Origin: CAVQGZ01 sp963712175
Lineage (GTDB): Bacteria; Actinomycetota; Actinomycetes; Jiangellales; Jiangellaceae
Direction: 5' to 3'
Length of the DNA: 64,000 bases
Assembly (NCBI GenBank): GCA_963712175.1
Contig: CAVQGZ010000001.1
Span: forward strand, 1 to 64,000
Shown here: in pieces, positions 60,489 through 64,000 of the stretch
Layout: every line of letters begins with the position of its first letter
How positions within the stretch are numbered: the stretch's first letter is position 1
The notes under the pieces: model-generated
Seen by the model: the letters and a program-made list of their open reading frames with translations, nothing else
Database searches by the model: none
What the model was told of the DNA's origin: nothing
Position numbers and translations under genes: made by a program

Positions 60489-61493
60489 ATGTCCTCTCTC
60501 ACCCAGGGGCGAGCCCCCGGCGGGGAGCGCCCACCCGTGCGCCGCCGCGGAGGGCGGGTGCTGGGCAGCCTTCTCGTGCTGGCCATGATCGCGGGGCTGG
60601 TCGTCGTCGGAGGGCGCTGGGTTGTCTCGCTCGCTCCTGCCGTGCCATTCCTGCAGCGGTGCGAGGCCACCGTGGCGGGCCACTCCGTTCGCCTCAGCCC
60701 CGAGCAGGCATCCAACGCTGCGACGATCGCCGCCGTGGCCGAGACCCGCGGGCTGCCGGCCCGAGCCGTCACCATCGCCCTGGCGACCGCGTACCAGGAG
60801 TCGAAGCTGCTCAACATCGACTACGGCGACCGCGACTCCCTCGGGCTCTTCCAGCAACGGCCGTCCCAGGGGTGGGGAACCGCGGAGCAGGTCCAGAACC
60901 CCGCCTACGCCGCCGGTCGCTTCTACGACGAGCTGGTCAAGGTGCCCGGCTACGCCGAGCTGCCGGTGACCGATGCCGCCCAGGCAGTCCAGCGCAGCGC
61001 CTTCCCGACCGCCTACGCCGACCACGAGGCGGATGCCCGGGTGCTCGCCTCGGCGCTGAGCGGGTGGTCGCCGGCCACCCTTGCCTGCACCGTCACGCAC
61101 ACCGGCTACTCGGCCGAGCCGGCCGACGCCGACGGCTTCACACCCCGAGCCCGCCTCGTCGCCGACGAGCTCACGGCGTGGTTCGGAGACGACACACCGA
61201 TCACGACGTACCAGACCGCGGGTGGAGGCTCGACCCATGACCAGGGGCTGGCCCTCGACGTCTTCTTCCCCATGCAGGACGGCGGGGGCGGGCGCGAGGG
61301 GTGGGCGGCCGCCCACTGGCTGGTCGCCAACTCCGAACGCCTCGGCGTGGCGGTCGTCATCTACGACGACAAGATCTGGTCGGCCCGACGCGGCGCCGAG
61401 GGCTGGCGCGACTACCGACACCCCTCGGGAAGCACGACCGACACCGACCGCCACCTCGACCACGTCCACATCGACGTCGTGGCGGGAGCGTGA
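60489..61493 (+). CDS. Anchored lysozyme-like protein with VldE-type C-terminal domain
   Basis: A 334-residue protein: a basic cytoplasmic start, one membrane helix (VLGSLLVLAMIAGLVVVGGRWVVSL), a lysozyme-like part (LPARAVTIALATAYQESKLLNIDYGDRDSLGLFQQRPSQGWGT, with a possible catalytic Glu in YQES), and a C-terminal domain (HDQGLALDVFFPMQDG..., LDHVHIDVVAGA) seen in proteins often mislabelled heavy-metal transporter. It probably acts on the cell wall, but activity is unproven. TACCGT lies 9 nt before ATG. The stop overlaps the next start (GTGA). Confidence 0.8.
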   Translation: MSSLTQGRAPGGERPPVRRRGGRVLGSLLVLAMIAGLVVVGGRWVVSLAPAVPFLQRCEATVAGHSVRLSPEQASNAATIAAVAETRGLPARAVTIALATAYQESKLLNIDYGDRDSLGLFQQRPSQGWGTAEQVQNPAYAAGRFYDELVKVPGYAELPVTDAAQAVQRSAFPTAYADHEADARVLASALSGWSPATLACTVTHTGYSAEPADADGFTPRARLVADELTAWFGDDTPITTYQTAGGGSTHDQGLALDVFFPMQDGGGGREGWAAAHWLVANSERLGVAVVIYDDKIWSARRGAEGWRDYRHPSGSTTDTDRHLDHVHIDVVAGA

Positions 61494-61951
61494 GGGGCCG
61501 ACTCCTCGTCACCTCCGGCGCTGCTGCGGCCCTGCTCCTCGGCTGCGGTCTGGACGGACCACCAGCGGTGCCCGGGCCGCAGGTCAGTGTCGGGACGGTC
61601 GGCCCCATCGTCGTGGAGGTAGCCGACGACGCAGCTGGGCGGGCCTCGGGCCTCATGGGACGCCCCGCTGTCCCGCCGGGCACCGGCATGCTCTTCGTCT
61701 ACGACGATCCGGTCACGAACTCGTTCTGGATGGGCAACGTCGAGGTCCCGCTCTCCATCGCCTGGGTGCACGACGACAGGGTCGTCGGGACGGCTGAGAT
61801 GCAGCCGTGCCCTGCCGCCGACGTGACCTGCCCCCGCTACTCCCCCGGGACGCCATACGTCATGGCCGTGGAGACCACCGGTGGCACCTTCACCGATGCC
61901 GGCGTCAGAGTCGGCGACACCGTGACCGTCTCAGGGCTCGATCAGTCCTGA
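61490..61951 (+). CDS. DUF192 family lipoprotein
   Basis: A 153-residue protein with lipobox LLLGC, then a DUF192 domain: EVADDAAGRASGLMGRPAVPPGTGMLFVYDDPVTNSFWMGNVEVPLSIAWV, PCPAADVTCPRYSPGTPYVMAVE. The family has no settled function. The GTG start overlaps the stop of the lysozyme-like gene by 4 nt, so the two are coupled and likely work at the envelope. Confidence 0.9.
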   Translation: MRGRLLVTSGAAAALLLGCGLDGPPAVPGPQVSVGTVGPIVVEVADDAAGRASGLMGRPAVPPGTGMLFVYDDPVTNSFWMGNVEVPLSIAWVHDDRVVGTAEMQPCPAADVTCPRYSPGTPYVMAVETTGGTFTDAGVRVGDTVTVSGLDQS

Positions 61952-61964
61952 TACGCCGCCGGGA

Positions 61965-63071
61965 TCACTCAACGATGCGGTGGCAGCCGACCTCGACACG
62001 CTCATCAGTCGCCGTGAGCGACACGCGGACGTGGCGAGCTCCCGACGCTCCGTAGAAGTCACCGGGTGCGACGAGCACCCCGCGCCTGGCCAGCCACATC
62101 ACGCTGTCCATCGCCGGCTCGTCGCGGGTGGCCCACAGGTACAGCGATCCCTGCGACTTCTCGATCCGAAACCCGGCCTCGCCCAGAGCGGCCCGCAACA
62201 GCTCGCGGCGGGAGCGGTACCTGCCACGCTGCTCCACGACGTGGTCACCGTCGTCCAGCGCGGCCACCATGGCCGCCTGGACGGGCGCGGGGACCACCAT
62301 GCCCGCGTGGCGGCGCACCTCGTGCAGGCCCGCGACGACCCCTGGGTCGCCGGCGACGAAGCCCGCCCGGTACCCGGCCATGTTCGAGCGCTTCGACAGC
62401 GAGTGCACCGCCAGCAGCCCCTCGTGGGAGTCCCCGCAGACGTCGGGGTGCAGGATGCTCACCGGTTCGGCATCCCACCCGAACTCGAGGTAGCACTCGT
62501 CGGAGGCGACGACCACGCCCCTCTCCCGCGCCCACGCGACGACCTTGGCAAGGTGCTCGGCCGGAAGAACTCGTCCGTCCGGGTTGCCCGGCGAGTTGAC
62601 CCACAGAAGTCGGACCCGGCGCGGGCCCAACGAGGTCAACGAGGGGGCGGGCACCGGGGTCGCCCCAGCCAGCAGCGCACCGACCTCGTAGGTGGGGTAG
62701 GCGAGCTCGGGGAAGGCGACCGAGTCCTCCGGCCCGCACCCCAGCAGGGTCGGCAGCCACGCCACCAGCTCCTTGGTGCCGATCACCGGAAGGACGTTCT
62801 CAGGATCGAGGTCGGCAGCCCACCGCCGACGCATGTACTGCGCCGCCGCGTGCCGCAGGGCCGGCGTCCCCCGAGTCAGCGGGTAGCCCGGGGCCTGCGA
62901 CGCACTGGTCAGGGCGCGTTCGACGACCGACGGCGTGGGATCGACCGGCGCCCCGACCGAGAGGTCCACTACTGAGTCGGGATGTGCCCGAGCGACGTGC
63001 GCCGCGGGGCGAAGCCGGTCCCAGGGGAAGTCGGGCAGGCGTGCGGCCGGCCCCGTCGAGACAGAGCTCAG
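61965..63071 (-). CDS. dapC: Succinyldiaminopimelate transaminase DapC (start probably CTG)
   Basis: A 368-residue class I/II PLP aminotransferase: RLPDFPWDRLRPAAHVA, DLSVGAPVDPTPSVV, PGYPLTRGTPALRHAAAQYM, VNSPGNPDGRVL, VVASDECYLEFGWD and the PLP lysine in HSLSKRSNMAGYRAGFVAGD. It makes N-succinyl-L,L-diaminopimelate, the substrate of DapE. The frame has no ATG/GTG near the family N-terminus. CTG 63071 overlaps the fdxA stop (CTGA), a coupling geometry that supports it. The open frame continues into the shifted fdxA only because of that gene's frameshift. Confidence 0.9.
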   Translation of the reverse strand: MSSVSTGPAARLPDFPWDRLRPAAHVARAHPDSVVDLSVGAPVDPTPSVVERALTSASQAPGYPLTRGTPALRHAAAQYMRRRWAADLDPENVLPVIGTKELVAWLPTLLGCGPEDSVAFPELAYPTYEVGALLAGATPVPAPSLTSLGPRRVRLLWVNSPGNPDGRVLPAEHLAKVVAWARERGVVVASDECYLEFGWDAEPVSILHPDVCGDSHEGLLAVHSLSKRSNMAGYRAGFVAGDPGVVAGLHEVRRHAGMVVPAPVQAAMVAALDDGDHVVEQRGRYRSRRELLRAALGEAGFRIEKSQGSLYLWATRDEPAMDSVMWLARRGVLVAPGDFYGASGARHVRVSLTATDERVEVGCHRIVE

Positions 63072-63389
63072 TGCTCTTGTGGCGCAAGCGCCGAGACCAG
63101 GGCGTGGTCGCGGTCGATCATGCCCAGCTTCGCTGCGCCACCGGGAGAGCCCAGGTCGTCGAAGAACTCGGCGTTGGCCTCGGTGTAGCGAGCGCCACTC
63201 CTCGGGTACGTCGTCCTCGTAGAAGATCGCCTCGACCGGGCAGACCGGCTCGCAGGCCCCGCAGTCGACACACTCGTCGGGGTGGATGTAGAGCATCCGT
63301 TCGCCCTCGTAGATGCAGTCGACCGGGCACTCCTCGACGCAGGCACGGTCCTTGAGGTCGACGCAGGGCTGCGCGATCACGTACGTCAC
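63068..63389 (-). pseudogene. fdxA: FdxA-type ferredoxin [3Fe-4S][4Fe-4S], frameshifted
   Basis: It begins TYVIAQPCVDLKDRACVEECPVDCIYEGERM and CVDCGACEPVCPVEAIFYEDDVPEEW, with all seven cluster cysteines. One extra base near 63194 (TGG C GCT) breaks it; the true ending, ARYTEANAEFFDDLGSPGGAAKLGMIDRDHALVSALAPQEH, follows in the next frame. Intact, it is a 106-residue electron carrier. GTG 63389 has AGGAGG at 8 nt. The same error creates a false in-frame fusion to dapC. Essential motifs are all present, so I expect a functional gene. Confidence 0.88.
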
Positions 63390-63455
63390 GGTGAAGTCCT
63401 CCTGCTTGTGCGGTGCGCTACCGGCCGGACGACGGCCAGCCTACGCAGGGTCCGG

Positions 63456-64000
63456 CTACCCCGTGCACACGACCTGCGGAGTGGGTTGATAGCGAACGAA
63501 GTCTTCCTCACGCTCCTGCACGGCGCCGTTGCGAGACAGCGTGCGAGTCACCACGACGTCGAACCCGTTCGACCCGCCAGAGGCGATGCAGTCAGGTGCA
63601 CTGATGCGAAGCTGTTCGTAGGGCGTCGGGTTGAAACGGTTCCCGATCACGGAGTCGACCTGCCAGTACGGCGTGCTCCAGATGCGCACGGTGACAGAAC
63701 CTTGGCTGCCGGGGGTGCTCGGGTCGATGTAGGACTGCACGACCGCGCCGTGGGGGGTGTTGTTCCGGAAGCGGAGGTCGAGCAGGCCCCAGGACACCGT
63801 GGCCTCCCGACCCTCCGGGTACCGGCTGATGTAGAACGAGTGGGGGTGATGCTCGACGTCGTCGAAGCCAGCAAAGTGCGCGGCGTTGTACAGAGTCGTC
63901 GCCAGCTGCGAGATTCCGCCCCCGACACCGGTGGAGTAGCGACCGTTGTTGATGGTCCCGCCCTCCACGAAACCCCGGTCGAGTCGGCGCTCGCCGACGA
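63456..64000 (-). CDS. VanW family protein (N-terminus beyond the window)
   Basis: The visible 180 residues hold the VanW core: FVEGGTINNGRYSTGVGGGISQLATTLYNAAHFAGFDDVEHHPHSFYISRYPEGREATVSWG, followed by a G5-like beta domain ending in VRYQPTPQVVCTG. Such proteins are usually secreted or anchored and bound to peptidoglycan; the catalytic role, if any, is unknown. The frame is open to the right edge, so the signal sequence and earlier domains are missing. Confidence 0.88.
   Translation of the reverse strand, partial: VGERRLDRGFVEGGTINNGRYSTGVGGGISQLATTLYNAAHFAGFDDVEHHPHSFYISRYPEGREATVSWGLLDLRFRNNTPHGAVVQSYIDPSTPGSQGSVTVRIWSTPYWQVDSVIGNRFNPTPYEQLRISAPDCIASGGSNGFDVVVTRTLSRNGAVQEREEDFVRYQPTPQVVCTG

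Noticed and set aside
61965..63389. A 474-codon open frame joining a ferredoxin start to an aminotransferase (apparent FdxA-DapC fusion)
   Set aside because: The junction (residues 69-115) matches neither family. The true ferredoxin ending lies in the next frame after one extra base at about 63194, and the fused frame is a by-product of that shift.

Overview
The window is GC-rich (about 70 %), densely coded chromosomal DNA from an actinobacterium. Almost every gene uses G/C-ending codons, GTG starts are common, and many genes belong to lineage-typical families: UPF0182, WhiB7, mycoredoxin, AdnAB, MoeZ, DUF3107, DUF3117, the glgC/glgA-type glycogen pair and the sigE-htrA-tatB group. Gene order from 2.6 to 33 kb and from 43 to 63 kb strongly recalls the Mycobacterium tuberculosis Rv3193c-Rv3213c and Rv1201c-Rv1234 neighbourhoods as I remember them. 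That points to Actinomycetes generally, perhaps Propionibacteriales/Nocardioides-like or Intrasporangium-like; I cannot fix a genus. I see no phage, transposase, CRISPR array or secondary-metabolite cluster. The window is mostly housekeeping chromosome, and the interest lies in regulation, start signals, domain fusions and sequence integrity.

Layout. 0-2.5 kb: the end of a hydrolase/adenylate-cyclase gene, an SRPBCC gene and an almost empty stretch that stops at the 3' end of an initiator tRNA gene (possible island edge). 2.6-13.9 kb: UPF0182, PDZ/Lon-like protease, divergent zincin, enoyl-CoA hydratase, an orphan cyclodehydratase-like protein, an ABC1 kinase, whiB7 with its uORF/attenuator leader, and uvrD2. 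14-24 kb: mycoredoxin, nudC, deoD, an endonuclease/phosphatase-family gene, the adnB/adnA end-resection pair, a thioesterase and an alkyltransferase-like protein. 24-36.7 kb: a flippase-like membrane protein with a pseudokinase segment, moeZ, TetR, DUF3107, ferritin-like protein, rhlE-type helicase, ParA, a hydrolase-HATPase fusion, a RecB-like nuclease/PHP/DUF6758 operon and a Nudix gene. 36.7-42.5 kb: MaoC hydratase, acyl-CoA dehydrogenase, AspT/YidE transporter, CitE-like lyase, EamA transporter. 42.5-49.5 kb: lipoprotein, MgtE-like/DUF1003 pair, a TPP riboswitch with a thiamine-precursor ABC transporter operon, and mrp. 49.5-56.6 kb: tatB, htrA, sigE, O-methyltransferase, glgC/glgA, DUF3117, tag, SRPBCC. 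56.6-64 kb: folP2, LOG, then the lysine/DAP genes dapE, dapD, dapC with fdxA, a lysozyme-like secreted protein, a DUF192 lipoprotein and a truncated VanW-family gene.

Two patterns run through the window. First, at least fifteen genes carry a TANNNT -10 hexamer 6-8 nt before the start codon, which predicts leaderless mRNAs and helped to fix starts. Second, six conserved genes (nudC, the endonuclease/phosphatase gene, adnA, dapE, dapD, fdxA) are broken by eight frame changes, seven of them single-base insertions. This looks like sequence error, so functional claims for these genes assume the intact product.

How the genes work together: AdnAB, UvrD2, Tag, the alkyltransferase-like protein and the RecB-like nuclease serve DNA repair. 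WhiB7 is a ribosome-stress regulator controlled by translation of its leader. SigE, HtrA and TatB serve the envelope. The TPP riboswitch controls uptake of a thiamine precursor. GlgC and the GlgA/GlgM-type enzyme make storage glucan. DapC, DapD and DapE lie on the succinylase branch to meso-diaminopimelate and lysine.
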